Assembly: GCA_021234155.1 (NCBI GenBank)
Contig: JAJEKV010000098.1
Location: 1,619,248-1,683,247, forward strand
Direction: 5' to 3'
Source of the DNA: Isoetes taiwanensis
Taxonomy: Eukaryota > Streptophyta > Lycopodiopsida > Isoetales > Isoetaceae
DNA length: 64,000 nucleotides
Shown: positions 34,740 through 48,483 of the stretch, piece by piece
Position numbering within the stretch: position 1 is the first letter of the stretch
How the letters are laid out: every line of letters starts with the position of its first letter
The notes under the pieces: model-generated
Told to the model about the DNA's origin: nothing
Database searches by the model: none
What the model saw: only the letters and a program-made list of their open reading frames with translations
Made by a program: the position numbers and the translations under genes

Positions 34740-36250
34740 GTTTAGTGAACCGGCGAAAAGGTTGGTTCCATTCCTCCTTATAGGGAATTTGTCCTCTAAG
34801 CACGCACCCTCTATATCTTTCAAAGTGATGTTGTTGAGTTCTGTTTGGAAGGTGGACTTGACCTCTAAGATGGTAGATGTCTATGGGAGGTAGGCTAGCA
34901 TTTCAACATATTTATGTTATTTCATTCCCTAAGTCTTTCGGCTTATGTATTAATATGTAATGCGGATTTGTGTGCGGTACCTTTGTACTTGATCTTCCAT
35001 CGATTGGAAACACAAGTTTTTCACGGTTTATTAGGACACCTTCGAAATTTTGTGAATTCCCTCAAGAGCGAGGGAGGGGGAGGCGGTACCTGAGGGAGAA
35101 CACAAACATAAAGGAAGGGCTGGATGGCATTTTGATGGCAAGATGCCAATAAATATTTGTTCCAATGCGCAGGGGCCAAATGTGGCATTGGCAATACTTG
35201 CGGCGCTTCTTGGTGGGTGAAAAGCTCTTTTCCATCTATAGCTAGCCCAAGTATGAGATCCTCTCTCTGTCCAAAGGCTATGTACCCGATGCTAAAGTGG
35301 TCAGTAAAGTATGAGTTTGTTTTGTTTTTATGATTTGATTATTCTCATATTGCAATTTCTTATGCTTGATTTATTCTCACATTGCAATTTTGCGGGTTTC
35401 ATAAGCTTGTGATCAATAACATGATGCTTTCGGATCCAATGGCTTAAACCATGGAAGAACTTTGATGCTCGTGTTACGTCCTAAAATGCGAAACTAGTAC
35501 CGGCAACCCTTGCATGTGCACAAATTCATAGATGCCGTGGTTGATGCCGCCAAGTCTCCATTTTGTAAGTAGAACATGTTATTTTCCTATTAGTTATTTG
35601 TTGGTATAGTCCTCTAATACTTGTGCACCATGCGGATGACACCCGATTGGTTTCGATGCACATACCAAGTCGGAGGGATCATCTAATGGAGGCATTAATT
35701 GTAGAAAGCGAGATGAATATACTGCGATTGTTCCTACGGGGTAGATAGTCCCTTTGACTTGTTTGTAAATTACAGTTTTGTATGAGCCATGCTCAGAACT
35801 TCTTTGTACTCAATAAAGTAATGAAAAATTAATTTATTTGTCTCACTTACACACAATGCAAATAACAATGGAGTGTAATTATCAATGTGTTTTCTCAATT
35901 GTGTGCGAAATGTAATTATAAATTGTGATTCTCAAGTGTTTTCTTTTATTGTGGTGAATCATCTAATTCGGGGAAAGCTCATTATCTTTGACTTAAAATT
36001 GCGTATTTGGGCAAGATTGTGCACAAGAATGAAAATATTAACTCAAGATACCAACATCGGAAAGATGAGCTTCAATTTAATATAGGAAACATGTTTTTTT
36101 TACCGCAGGCGGGGTTAGCATCACTGCTAGCATTTGTAAGAAGGGTTTGATATTTGCCATCGGGTCTTCACTCACTTCTAAAAATCTTCAAACAAACTGT
36201 GAAAACATATTTGTGATGCTTTTTTCCATAAAGTCAAGTTTGTTTCACGG
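34740..36250. other. Mostly noncoding, scattered gene-like scraps
   Basis: Short plausible exon scraps occur (for example VPFLLIGNLSSKHAPSISFK near 34765-34825), separated by T-rich, intron-like DNA. No continuous gene model could be built and no family was recognised. Confidence 0.25.
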
Positions 36251-36252
36251 CC

Positions 36253-36728
36253 GTGAGCGGTGTTGGACTCCGCCACACAAACACCCCGAGAACCTCAAAG
36301 GGGTTGTTTAGAAAACCATTAGTCAGGTATGGAAAAGAGTACCCGAGTACTATGGACATGGAGTTCCCCGATCGGCTTCACAGAAAAGATACAAATCCAC
36401 TTTTGAACTCCCTTGGAAGCTACATATGTCCTTTTCTCTTGACAATCGGTTATTAGGTAGACCGATTGCTTGTCATGGAGCTCAATCCATGGCTTAATGG
36501 ATTCAAAATGGTCAAGATGGTATAGTTTATGTGAAAGAGCATCCAATGACTACGCAACGTGATGGCATATGGAGTTGTGTGAACAGATTTTCTTTGGCAA
36601 ACTATGGCAAAGGTCTTTCTGCTGCCCTAAATTTAGTCAATATCACGGAAAGCAAGGAATGGAACCGCCATCATGTTATTGGCCTCGGCTGGCCCATTGT
36701 TGGTGCCGGCACTTTGATCGATGTATAA
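36253..36728 (+). pseudogene. Unrecognised coding remnant ending at 36728
   Basis: Frames at 36253-36456 and 36531-36728 appear to be one exon with a frameshift near 36460-36520. The second part contains MTTQRDGIWSCVNRFSLANY and WNRHHVIGLGWPIVGAGTLI before the stop. It could be the 3' end of the gene that begins at about 32041. No family was recognised. Confidence 0.35.
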
Positions 36729-36739
36729 ATTCAAATCAC

Positions 36740-37720
36740 AACCACCCCAATACCGGGTCACATGTTGTTTTTAGTGTGGTTTTTGCTAAAAACAACATCA
36801 AAAAACTACGTGTTGTTTTTGTCCGATTTTTGCCAGAAATGGCGGTAGTTTTTAGCCAAATTTTTTATACATGTAGTTTTTTTTTGTTAAAAGTCTACAC
36901 GTAGAGTTTTGTCAAAATTATCTACATCGTAGGAATTACACGTGTGTCTACATGTTGTTTTTTGTGAAGTAGATGTGGTTTTCAAGTGTTGTTTTTTCTA
37001 AAATAGACATGTGGTTCTTAATAAAACCTAAAAGGTCCACATGTAGTTTTTTAACTATTGTTTTGTATGAAAAAAAAAAAACTACGATAGAATTTTGTCC
37101 GATTTTGCTAGAAACTACACGTAGTTTTCTTTTTTGTTTTTTTTCTTTTAACTATGTTTGTTTTCTAAATTATTTTTCTTAAAAAATGGATTTTTTCTAG
37201 GAAGAATGTGGTTTTTGTAAACGTATTTGTTTCTAAGTATTTGTTTTCTTTGATAAAATGATATATGTGTGTTTTAAGAAGAAGAATGTGGTTTTTTTTT
37301 AACTCATTTGTTTCTAAGTGTTTTTTTTTTCTAACAAAATGATGAGGTGCTTTTAAAAAAAATGTGGTTTTTTTTAATATTGTGGCCTCTAAAGTTGTTG
37401 TTTTTTTAAAAAAATGATATATTTTTTTAACTATGTTCATTTTCTAAGTGTTGTTTTCCTAGAAAACAGATATGTGGTTTTAAAATAAGCTACATTTGTT
37501 TTCAAGTATTATTTTTTCTCATGAAGAATTTTGATATATAGGTTTATATAAAATCAACATGTGGTTGTTTTTAAAATAAAGCAATTTCAAGAAATTAATT
37601 TGTTTTTTGCTTAGGAACAAAAAGCAATATACAAGTGTTATTTTTGTTTGTTTTTTCTTCTAAAAACAAAGACGTGGGTTTGGAACTGAAGATCTAAAAA
37701 CCATTGAAAAATATACACCT
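36740..37720 (+). repeat. T-rich GTGTGGTTTTT low-complexity block
   Basis: Irregular tandem units such as TGTGGTTTTT, TGTAGTTTTT and AAGTGTTGTTTT fill about 1 kb. The same vocabulary appears reverse-complemented at 46610-47340. Frames here are artefacts of composition. Confidence 0.7.
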
Positions 37721-40190
37721 TTATTTTTCAAGATTGCGATTTACAATTCACAATCAAAACAAAAAGATATTTTCACACCTGACTCCAAACACTCCAAACT
37801 CAGTGCAAAAATAACAAAGAGTCACTTATTGGATCCTTCTAAAGGAGCTCTGCAAAAGCACATAAGGTTGCTCGAGAAAAAATCAAAAGAAAAAAAAAAA
37901 AAAAGGGAAAAGGATACGATTATAAGGAAGGCATCAAATATAGCAGATTGCTTTTGCTACTTTTTCTTTGTGAAAAATACCTTGGACCTTTGGTGTTTCT
38001 GCTTGCCGATTTCTACTTGGCTTGCCGATTCTTGGTTTGTTTTCGATTCTGTCTTGCTTCTTAGCTTCTTGGCTTGGTTCGATTTTTTGGCTTTGTCTTG
38101 ATATAAGCCCAAAGATTGCTCACCGTCAACGATTATTACTTATATAAACCAATGAATGATTCTGATCTAAATGCGGTAGCCATAGCCTTGAAGGGGGCGA
38201 GGCGGCCCAGGGGAAGGCCGGCTATGAGCACAAAGCGATTTGGTACAGGACAAGCCAAGTGATCGTTCAAAGCCCGAAAGGGTGGAGCCATATTACTAGT
38301 ATGAGAAAGCTACTTACGATTGGCTCTCATTCTCTTTTGCACATAAGATAATAATATCATGTCTCATATATATGGAAAGAATCAATTGCCATGAAGAAAA
38401 TAGAATGAGCTAAGAATCTTCTTCTTGGGTACATTATGTCTTCAACAGCAAAGACAGCCGTAACATGTGATCCGTTTCACAATTATATAGTTTAAGAGTG
38501 CGAAGTCTTATACCTCAAGGTGGGCTTGGCAAGATGATTGCTGCCCAAAACCCGATATGGTAATATATCCGCTTTTTTTGCTCGGGAGGCCAAGGCACGG
38601 AAGCTGATAGGGCAAAATCGCCGATCTGGCGACATCGAGGGCGTCGACACCCATAGGAGGTGTGCATAAATCGGCCCCATAGAACCGAGCCGCGATAAAT
38701 CGGCAGTGGTGGGGTTTTCTTCATCTCTGTAATTACAGCCCATGAGATCGCCCTGAAGGATTCTTCCAAGCCCGGATATTGAAAACCCCGATTAAGGTAG
38801 TATTTAAAGACCTGTTCATTATCTAGTCAGCGTAGAACTCGATATATTGATCATGCGAAAGCGAGATCCACTAAGTTTTTACTAACCATCTGTTGGTCTT
38901 TGGGTACTAGAACATGGTGGGAGAGAGATTGAAGGGAGACAAGTTAGGAATTGCAAAGAATTAACATGAGATTCCGGCTCCTTTTCTTTCACAAGAGCAT
39001 CACCAGATCATGTGAAGCTTGGCCGGCATAAGCCCGGAATGAAGGCAGAGACTAGCGGTGTGGCCTTGACCCAGTAGGCGAGGGCGCCATAGCCCCCACC
39101 TCCCTCTGATTTGGAGGCGGGGAGAGTGCCATAGGGGCGGCTCTTACCTTTGATTTGCCCAGGTATAGAGGTAAGGCAGGAAGAAATGCTTGAGAAAGCT
39201 GAAGGGAAAGCTCGCTGAGGACCAAATACATGACAAGAAATACACGGGATCCACCATCCCAGGGGCGTTTATATCACCGCCAAATCACGGACCCTCCCAA
39301 TTTCCGAACCTTTGATGGGGCATTTTTTTCATCCATATAATTATTTTCAATTTTGAACTTATGATAAATGTTCCACTACTTTTTGATTTTTCATATATGG
39401 GTTTTTTTCCCGACCATATGGCTATAGCCAAAATATATGGTTATAGCCAAATATTGGACTTATTTTACACCATTTTTTCTTGGTTGTATAAAGCTCCAAG
39501 AAGTCGCCCCACTTTTTAATTCTCAATGAGTGCTAGAAAATTTTGAGGACAACTCCCGTTTGAAATTGGAAAAATCTCCCGGCCAAAGATAATTTCTACA
39601 AAGCAACCATTCCTACACACGTGGGATCTCAAAGTCATTAGGCTCATAAGGCATCAACTCAAATTTTAAGAATCTTATAGGGCGTCCTTTGTCGTGAGGG
39701 AAAAGCTTGAAAAAAAGTATAGAATGGATTTGCGAGGGAGTTCATTGCACCAAAGGTATGTCAACTCTTTTATGCTCAGATGAATACTTTGAATTGTACA
39801 CCTCTTTGAATTGTACCTAGTGTATTTTTAATTTTTCAATGTTGGTAAACGTAAAAAATGTCGAAGATGACATCATGGGATTAGGTTATTTTAGAAAAAA
39901 CTACTGAATAAGTTATTTTATTTATGGACACTCTTTGCATTTTCACAAACAATTGAGGATCTACATAAGATTGGATGCTCATTGGTAGAAGACCACTGAA
40001 TGGTCATGAAAAATCGCCTTTCTCGATGAATCACATGAAGAAGCCAAGTTGGGCCTAGTGGTGCTTTATCCCTCTCAATGTGAGAGTGATTCCAGAGTTT
40101 CAAATTCACCTACCAAATGAAAGCGGAATCTTGTTATACAAACAAACGGGTGGGAATTTAATAGCCACACTTACCTAGGCACCAAGGAAT
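37721..40190. other. Noncoding, nothing recognised
   Basis: I see no gene. Small frames on both strands (for example 37829-38101 plus, 38515-38769 minus) lack recognisable domains. A pair of GGCTATAGCC/GGTTATAGCC repeats lies at about 39418-39455. Confidence 0.3.
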
Positions 40191-40194
40191 TTTG

Positions 40195-41645
40195 GCGCGA
40201 TGTCACCTGAGGCACCAACATGCCACCCTAGGCTCAAACATGCCAAAAGGTGGCTCAAACATGCCAAGTGGCTCCAAACATGCCCGCGTGGGCTCCCAGC
40301 ATGCCACCTAGGCTCCAGCATGCAGTGGCTCCAAACAGCTACCACTTGGCTCAAACATGCCAAGGTAGCTCAAACATGCCACCCTAGGCTCCAAACATGC
40401 AAAGAGTGGCTCAAAACATACCACCACAGGTAGCCGGGTAGCTCAAACATGCCACCTTGAGATTCCCAGCTTTATGCCGCGCGAGGCTTCACATGCCAAG
40501 GTGGTGCAAACATGCGGAGCTCCAGCATGCCGGCAGTTCCGCATGCCAAGAGTGGCTCCAGCATGCCACCACCTAGCACCAACACACAGGCTCCAAACAT
40601 TGCCAAGGTAGCTCAAACATGTCGTGGTAGCTCCAAACATTACCCGCGCGAGCTCCAAACACCACCTAGCTCTAACATGCCAAGGTGGCTCAAACATGCC
40701 CGTGGCTCCCCAACATGCCACCTCGAAAAACATGCCACCCTGGGGTCCAACACAAGGTGGCTCAAACATCCCACTAGGTCCAAACATGTCCAAGGTGGCT
40801 CCAAACATGCCACCTTGGGTCCAAATGCCACCTAGGGCTCCAACATGCCAAGGTGGAGCAACCATACCACCTAGGCCCCAACAAGCCAAGGTGGCTCCAA
40901 CACCACCTAGGGCTCCAAATGCCAAGGTGGCTCAAACATACCACCAGGGGCCCTAACATGCCAAGGTGGCTCCAACATGCCATATATGGGCTCCAACATG
41001 CCACCTAGGCTCCAACATGCCACCCCAGGCTCCAACATGCCATGGTGGAAGCAAAGAGTTACGTGGGCTCCCCATGCCCCCTAGGAAACCAACATGCCAA
41101 GGTGGCTCAAACATGCCACCTAGGCACAACATGCCACCTAGGCTCTAACATGCCACCCCCTAGGCTCAAACACATGCCGCAGGAGGGTTCCAACATGCCA
41201 CCTAGGCTCCAACATGCCAAGGTTCAAACAGCTCTTCCCGTGGGCTCCCAATATGCCACTGGGCTCAACATGCCAAGGTGGTCAAACATTCCACTGGGGC
41301 TCAAAACATGCCAAGGTGGCCCAAAACATGCCACTTGGCGGTCCAGCATGCCGGTGGCTCCAGCCCATACCACCTAGGCCCTACAAGCAAGGTGGCTCCA
41401 ACATGCCACCTAGGCTCCAACATGCCAAGGTGGCTCAAACATTAGCCTAGGGCCCATGCCAAGGTGGTCCAACATGCCATATGGGCTCCAACATGCCACC
41501 CCCGGCTCCGGCATGCACCAAGGTGTCAAACATGTCTCAAGATGGCTCAAGCGTGCCATGTGGGCTCCAACATGCCACCTAGGCTCCAACATGCCATAGT
41601 GGCTCAAACAGCGTCTCCGCGTGGGCTCCCAACATGCTTTCGGGA
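40195..41645. repeat. Minisatellite of CATGCC units, about 1.45 kb
   Basis: A dense array of units of about 20-22 bp alternates two forms: CATGCCAAGGTGGCTCAAA and CATGCCACCTAGGCTCCAA. Dozens of units are present, many with one to three changes or a few bases lost. The units carry short palindromes (CCTAGG) and mutually complementary parts (CCAAGGTGG and CCACCTTGG), so single strands could fold. Long repetitive frames on both strands are artefacts. Confidence 0.95.
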
Positions 41646-44600
41646 AGCGTTACAAGGCTGCGGAATGGAGTGCGACTTAGATCATATGCGTCGAGAATGG
41701 TAGAAATTACCCTAGGGACCAAGTTACACGATCATTTTTTAGTAGCGAGAAAGAGCAAGAACCTCTGCATGGCGGCGTGGCGACCACCTGCTTAGGCCAA
41801 TTGACTGCAGTGTGTTGGGGGCCAGAGCTACTTTAAGCTTCTTGGAAGGGGGTGGTCTTACACTTCACACCAAGCAGTCACGAGGGTAATGTCGTTTGAT
41901 CCATTGGCGGTCAGTTCATAGTTCAGTGGGGAGAATTGCGAGTCCGTGGCGGGGGCCTTGAGAGGACCTTTGAGGCCCGGCCTTGGGAAGGTTTTAAGGG
42001 TCCGTCTTTTGGCATCAACCCCTCCCTCTACGTCATGACATTGTATGCAAGATCTCCGGCAATCAATTAGATATGGCCTCCCCAAAACAAACCCTATTGT
42101 TGCTAGGTTATTGAAGGGGTAGTTTTAGTGGGTTACACATAGAAGGCCATGATTGAAACAGTGAAAAGCAAGCAATTTATCGGCTGAATGGGGTTGGTTA
42201 TCTTCCTCAGTGGCAATAGAAATCAAGAGCGTCTTTTCTGATAGCAAAATTATTTGGGATCATTTAGGCCGCCTATAGATCAAACTCTGTTATTTTCACT
42301 TGCCATGGCTCAAGCATGTATGTTTAGAAAGATGCACTTGGTTATCCTAAAGTTTTATTCATGTTTGGCCTCAAAAAAGTAAACCCTATGTGTACCTAGG
42401 TTATTTGTGGGGGTTTACCTTCGAAGGAAGAGTGGTCATTTCTTGGATTCTTAGGTGCACTTTTCTGAGATATGTATCTTGAGGGCAAAATAACAATATA
42501 ACGGTTTGAATTGTATGGCCATCACGTGAATGATCCCAGGCTGGCCTGCTTCTTTGCTGCTTCTTGACTTCCCAATTGCCACCTTTGGGGATGAAAATAA
42601 ACTTATTCCATCAATTCCCTGACCGCCGTGTTTTCAGCTGCCGGCTACCGACTATGTCCAGAATTACAGCCAGACTAAACTTCGACCTCCTGCGTAACTT
42701 CCCTTCGTAACCTAGCAACACCTGCAAGGTTTATGTTTGGGAGGCCACTCCCCATGGTCGATCCGGGATCTTGCACAATGTCGCCAGTCACCGTGGAGGG
42801 CATTTTTGACACCAGAAGATGGGACCCTTAAAGAGCCTTCTTCAAGCAGTTCGGCCCCAAAGTCCTCTTCCGGCCCCCGCCATGGATGGGCTGGCAACTC
42901 TCCACTCTAGAGGCGTGGAATTGGCTCCGCCCAATGGACTCAAAACCATTGAAAATTTTCCGCCAAAGCACTACGCCAATGGCCTCTGCTAGTTTTGCCT
43001 TGAGCAAGAATACCTGAAGTAAATGTATGAGTGACCAAGATCTTTTTTCTTGAGAGTTCATAAATACACAGAATATAAAACAAGTGTAGTACGTGACGCC
43101 GCACTACTACTTTGTCCAGAATGATGTCTCAATGCTAGTTTTGACATGCCTTTTTGATCTCACGGGCATTTGTTGAGGATGGCTCCAAAATTCCCTTTGC
43201 AATCACGGACCATAAACACATCCTAAGGATTTTTGAGGCAAAAACGTAATTGGATCAATATGTGCTCCCCACCAAAATAAAATGAATTAGGGAAAGAGAC
43301 ATCACCAAGAGTATTAAGGGTCATCAACGCATCTTCAACTTTTTTCTCGCTTTTGGCCCAGCGTTCATAAGCCCCGCCCCCAAGTCTTGCTGCATATTGT
43401 AGAGATTTATTTGAAGTCGATTTACATTAATTTTCCTTTGAGCATTCTGGTTTGGCCTTCAAGAAGACTAATCAGATGCAATGTTAACCATGTCTTGGCT
43501 ACTTTAATCAATTTTTAACCTAAAAGGTTTTATGCATGCCCTAAATCGATATCCGTATGAGGAAGGTTTTCAAACTTATTTAGCCCTAACTTATTTCAAA
43601 GATGTTCTACAAGTATTTTACTAAACCATAAAATACAAAACATTGCATGCACATAACAAATTCTATGTCTCTAGAGATGCCAAATTGTCCCCGACCGCCT
43701 TTAGGAACTCTAGCAAGATTATAAAATTGTCAAATTCTTGTATGAATATAGTATTGTAAGTCCATTGGGTAGATTCCATGTCCCATAAACGTGTAAATAT
43801 GGAGTTAAGCGTTAGCTCAAACCTACAATACTAGCTAGGGATGGAAATTAATCCCCCCCAGGGAATTAAATCAGTTTAATTAAATCTTGCCATGATTTGG
43901 CGGCATTTCACATGTCTTCTAACAACTTGTTGAAACATGTGCATGGACCAAGTAACTCAAGGGGCTCGAGTCAAGAACCAAGTAAGGACTTTCATTTGAA
44001 GCATCACAAGAAAAGGATTCAAAGTAAAAAAGTCAAAGGCACACAAGAAGGAGGGCAAGGTCAACCCAAAAAGCTTCATGGCAATATCCAAAGATGGAAG
44101 AGACCCTTTAGGAAGTAAGATGTTCACTCAAGTTCAAATTCTTGGGCATGATTGATATATTGAGCACCCTTTGTCTCCACTTGCCTCACCTCTCATCTCC
44201 ACTACTATACAAACCCCAAAACGGTTCAAACTCTTTTCCTAGTCAAAAAATCCTCAACACATCCATGATACACCCCTCCATTCACTTGAGACAATTTAAA
44301 AACTGGGTACAAGAATTGACCTACCAATGGTCCAGATGACACATTTTTCTTTTCTCTCTAAGTCAAAGGGGGAGAGAAAATGAGCCTACATTTTCAATAT
44401 CAAGTTGCTTTAAAGTAAAAGATAAGCCCAAAATGGTTAAAAAACAATTGGCAATAAATTTGCATTAGATGGACTTGGCATTACAAAAATCATGTCATGT
44501 CATCATCCACCTCACCCAAAGTTTGCCACCCTTATCACACACCATATTCCTTTTTCATCTCACAAAGTTTTGACTAGAGGAAAAGTTTTGCCAAGTCATC

Positions 44601-46190
44601 CCATGTCATGTTTGATTGCCTACCATACCATATGCTTACCACATGTCCAAATGTCAAAACCATTCCATTCAAAAAACAATCAAATCGTCCCTTCCAAAAA
44701 AAGATCCTTCCATAGGGGCAGGCATCAAAAGATTCCATGTGGCACAAAAAGATTCCCAAATAGACCATGTTTTGGCCCTATAGTTTGAATTCTAGGGAAG
44801 AGTGCCCTATGGTTGGAAGGTGCTAACACTTAATTTTTTCTATGCACCCTCGCTTCTTCTAAGTCTCATTTCCACCCAATCCCTATGTGCCACGTTACAC
44901 AGTATCATTTTGCGAAAAAAGGCCTCGTGGGATATCTCTTTCTCTACTTGAAATTCTCTAACCTAAAGGGCACAGGCCAAGATCCAGACCTTTCCAGTGA
45001 GATGCTGCCTCGACAATCATGAGCCCAGCATCCCTTTTTGTACTCTTGTGCCTCAAGAAACATCATAACACATGCGTAAAAAGTTTTTCAAACAAATCAA
45101 ACCTAGATGCCAAGAATGTGCTGGAAATGAGAAAACAAAAAGGGGAAACATTTTTGAAACAAGGGGCGGCTTCCGTGCGAAAGATCTCGATTGCGGATCA
45201 GCCATCCGGGAGGCGATTTATGAAAGCATAAAGTTAAGAATGACCGCCTTTGCATGAAATATTCCTATTTATTTGATGCAAAATACTTGAATGTGTACCT
45301 TCATTTGATTATTTTTATCCTGTGCCCAAGACTCGAGCTTTGGGAATTTATGTTCCTATTCTATGTGATGATTCAATGAAAGAAAATTCGAACTTGGTAA
45401 GCATTGTCCTCATATTTGATAACCTAAAAGCATAATATTGGAGTAAATTAATGATCTCAATTCAATTAGCGCAGTCTAGGTGTAGATGATTGCTTCACAA
45501 GCCAAATATTAGCAAAAGAAAAAACAATCAAGCACTGCCTTACTCAGAGAAATATTCCATTTATTCACCATAGAGTTAAAGTTGCTATTTCTTATCAAAA
45601 ATCTTTATAAAGAAAAAAAAAAGGATCGATCTCAAAAAAGGACTCTATGCACCTACTGCAGGTAGTCATCGTAAATCATTTCAATTGACAAAACTTGAAA
45701 AGGTATTATGTTCATACACTTGCAAAAAAGCTTCCCGAGGGTTGGGATATTGACCAAAAATTGACCCGGGTCGGGTTTGATCAATTGCACAAGTTTGTCC
45801 AAGGATTTTCTAGCAGACTTTCATAGGCAGATCAAGTACCTTACCTAGTATCCAACAAAATTGATTTAATCAAAAAAGCTCAAGGAACCACACATGGAAA
45901 GTATTTTCTTTGTGGCATGTCTTTTTTACTCGCTCAGTGAAGTTAATCTATTATGGCCATTTGAGTAATAATTTTTTTTGCAAAGATTCTCTCGCAGTAG
46001 TGGTTGCTATATAGCAACCTGGAGGTTCTACACCATTGAGGTTGAAGGTTTGCCAGAATACCTTCAACATTAAATAATACATCATTAGATGCAGTCGAGG
46101 AGCTTTGTGAAACATCAAATTTCATCTAAAATATAATGTTAAATCAAATGTTATAACTAAAAATTGTAATAAAGCACCTAGAAAAAGCAC
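41646..46190. other. Noncoding, nothing recognised
   Basis: No gene with a recognisable domain. A small frame at 43897-44118 is lysine-rich, without family features. A perfect 18-bp palindrome GGTTGCTATATAGCAACC lies at 46002-46019. Confidence 0.3.
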
Positions 46191-46560
46191 CATCGACGAC
46201 GATTAGAGTGGATGCAAATATCCGATGAATAGTCCACGAAAATCGATGATATATCGGACGTTATATCTGACGATTGGCGCGCATTATTGATTACGACATA
46301 TTCGGCATATTCCGACGCCAAATTCCCCGGGCAATTATGGCCGATACATATTTGACGATATCCCCGACGATTATGTGACGCTAACCGGACGAATCGTCCG
46401 GGAAAAGCATCAAAATAGTAATCGCCGTACGCTCGGCTACATGCCTCAGAGGCAAAAAATCTCTAGACGCCTCGACGATTTTTCCGACAAAAAATGCTCT
46501 TTATTCTCTTATATAGGGTTGGATCTAACTGTGGAGGTAATTTTTCACGAATGTAAAAAC
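46190..46560. other. CG-dinucleotide-rich patch with CGATAT-type repeats
   Basis: Short motifs such as CGATGATATATCGG, CGACGAT and GATATCCCCGACGA recur irregularly. CpG is far more frequent than in the flanks. It resembles a decayed simple repeat or the remains of an unmethylated insertion. No gene is seen. Confidence 0.35.
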
Positions 46561-46609
46561 AATACGATACATTCCCAAAGTTGAGCACACAAACAATATT
46601 CGAATGGTG

Positions 46610-47340
46610 GTGGAGCTTTGCTTAAGAAATATCCTAAAAAACCATACTTCCTTAAAATAGTCACAGAAAAAACTACGCCACTTCAGAAAATCACACTTAC
46701 GTAAAAAAAAAAGCTACTTAAAACTACACCTACTTAAAAACCACACATCAAAACCATACTTACTTTTAAAAATAGCTACTTAAAACTATACCTAGTTATA
46801 TAAACCACCACCAAAAAATCATATTTCCTAAAAAAATAGCTTCTTAAACACTACACACCTAGTTATAAACTACACCACTTGAAAAACCATACTTCATTAA
46901 AAACACCACTTAAAACTACAATCTGCTTATAAACCACACTTCAAAAACCATACTTCTTTAAAAAAATAGCTATTTAAAAACTACACCCACTTATAAACGA
47001 CACCTCAAAAAACAACACCTCGATTAAAAAAATCATACCACTTCAGAAAACCATACTTCCTTAAAACAACCACTTAAAAACTATACCTCCTTATAAAACC
47101 ACACTTCAAAAAAAACTATACTTCCATAAAAAAACGACTCTTAAAACTACACCTAGTTATAAACTACACCTCAAAAACAACACCTTCTTAAAACAACCCC
47201 TCAAAAATAAGCAACACTTCTTTAAAAAAAATGACACCAAAAAAAAGACCACACCTTCAAAACAAAACTATAGCTTAGAAAAAAACTACACCTGCCTCCT
47301 TAATAAACCACACCTCCACATAACCACATGTAGATTTTTT
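46610..47340 (-). repeat. A-rich AAACCACAC/AAACTACACC low-complexity block
   Basis: Irregular units such as AAAACTACACCTA, AAACCACACTTC and AAACCATACTTCC repeat over about 730 bp. Read on the minus strand it matches the style of 36740-37720 (GTGTGGTTTTT, GTGTAGTTTT). The two blocks are inverted relative to each other. Confidence 0.75.
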
Positions 47341-47519
47341 TGGAACAACGACATGTTGTCTTTTGTTCTTGTTGTTTTAGGTGTGGTCCCGAGGGATAAG
47401 GTGGTAGTGAATGTTATGAATATATGTATCAAAAGTTTTTGTTCATTACTTGAGTACTCGTTTCATCGTCTTTCTTATTGGTACAATTATGAGTGTATAC
47501 ATAATTAAGTGATCTTCAT

Positions 47520-47950
47520 TTGCTTTGTAGATGAATGGTGAAACACAAAAGACTATTAAGAAACTAAGAGATAGAGGGATCCACAAGAACCCGGAGGTAA
47601 TACAAACCAACACAATGTTGCCAAGTACATAGGGTTGGGGACCCGACTCGCCTCTATCTTTGCTGTTCGAACTTTGGGAAAAGGTTGAGCAAATTGAAAT
47701 TATGAGGAACGAGCAACCATGAAAGGTATATTGGCAGCAAATCACTTGTTGCACAACCCTTGGGGGAAGGCACGTGTCCTGGAAGATGCAGGCCATGTAG
47801 GATGGAAAGGTTTGCCAGTGGCACGTGCTATAGAAACCGCATGGACTCGCTTTTAGAGGATATCTCTTAGAAGCCTCTCGGACTGGAAGACATGATGCAA
47901 TAGTCATAAGATGTCGGGGCTCCCCTAACGACATTTTGAAGCTTGGTCAT
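47520..47950 (+). pseudogene. Unrecognised decayed coding remnant
   Basis: A possible acceptor (CTTTGTAG at 47523-47530) precedes MNGETQKTIKKLRDRGIHKN, then frames broken by stops every 30-50 codons, including ARVLEDAGHVGWKGLPVARA near 47770-47830. Looks like a decayed transposon exon. No family was recognised. Confidence 0.3.
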
Positions 47951-48145
47951 GAATTATGAGCCATGCTCATTTTTGGGTGTGTTGTATTTATGTCCACAAT
48001 ATAAATATATCAACCATTTGTACATGAAAACCTGTCCATTTCTTATCTTTGCCATGAAACCATTTTTAATGTTTATGCAATTCAACTTTCTTGTGTTCAA
48101 TTCTAATCAACTTACACTTAACAAATTTTTATAATATTTTCGGAA

Positions 48146-48208
48146 TGTACATAGAGATGTACATAAGATGTACATTGTTGTACATCTTATGTACATTGAT
48201 GTACATAA
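48146..48208. repeat. TGTACA cluster containing an 18-bp perfect inverted repeat
   Basis: The arms ATGTACATAAGATGTACA (48157-48174) and its exact reverse complement (48179-48196) are separated by 4 bases. Extra GTACAT units lie on both sides. The same units occur at 33310-33765 and 50190-50360. Confidence 0.9.
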
Positions 48209-48483
48209 TGTGCTCCGGAAGTAGTCCGGTTCTTCGGGTTCTTATAACAAAGTATTACAATATTTTGGGGAAATTACTCGATCCGACTTAGTCCATGTCA
48301 TCTACAATTCGCCGGAAGTTGTGATAACAATGTCTCATGGACTTCATCGGCAGGAGGAAATCTTTGTGCTTACCCCCCGGCCGTGTTTTACTTTCTTGAG
48401 TGGGATTGAACCCCAATCACGGTCTCGCAGTACCAAAACATTCTTAGTAGGAAGCGGTTTATACTTATTGTGGCAGCCGGGGA

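Noticed and set aside
40195-41645. Long frames with repeated HATLGS- or ACWSH-like peptides
   Set aside because: They are products of the minisatellite in every frame on both strands.
47446-47934. 162-codon minus-strand frame as a membrane protein
   Set aside because: Its hydrophobic appearance comes from antisense reading of decayed plus-strand coding-like DNA. No family features were seen.
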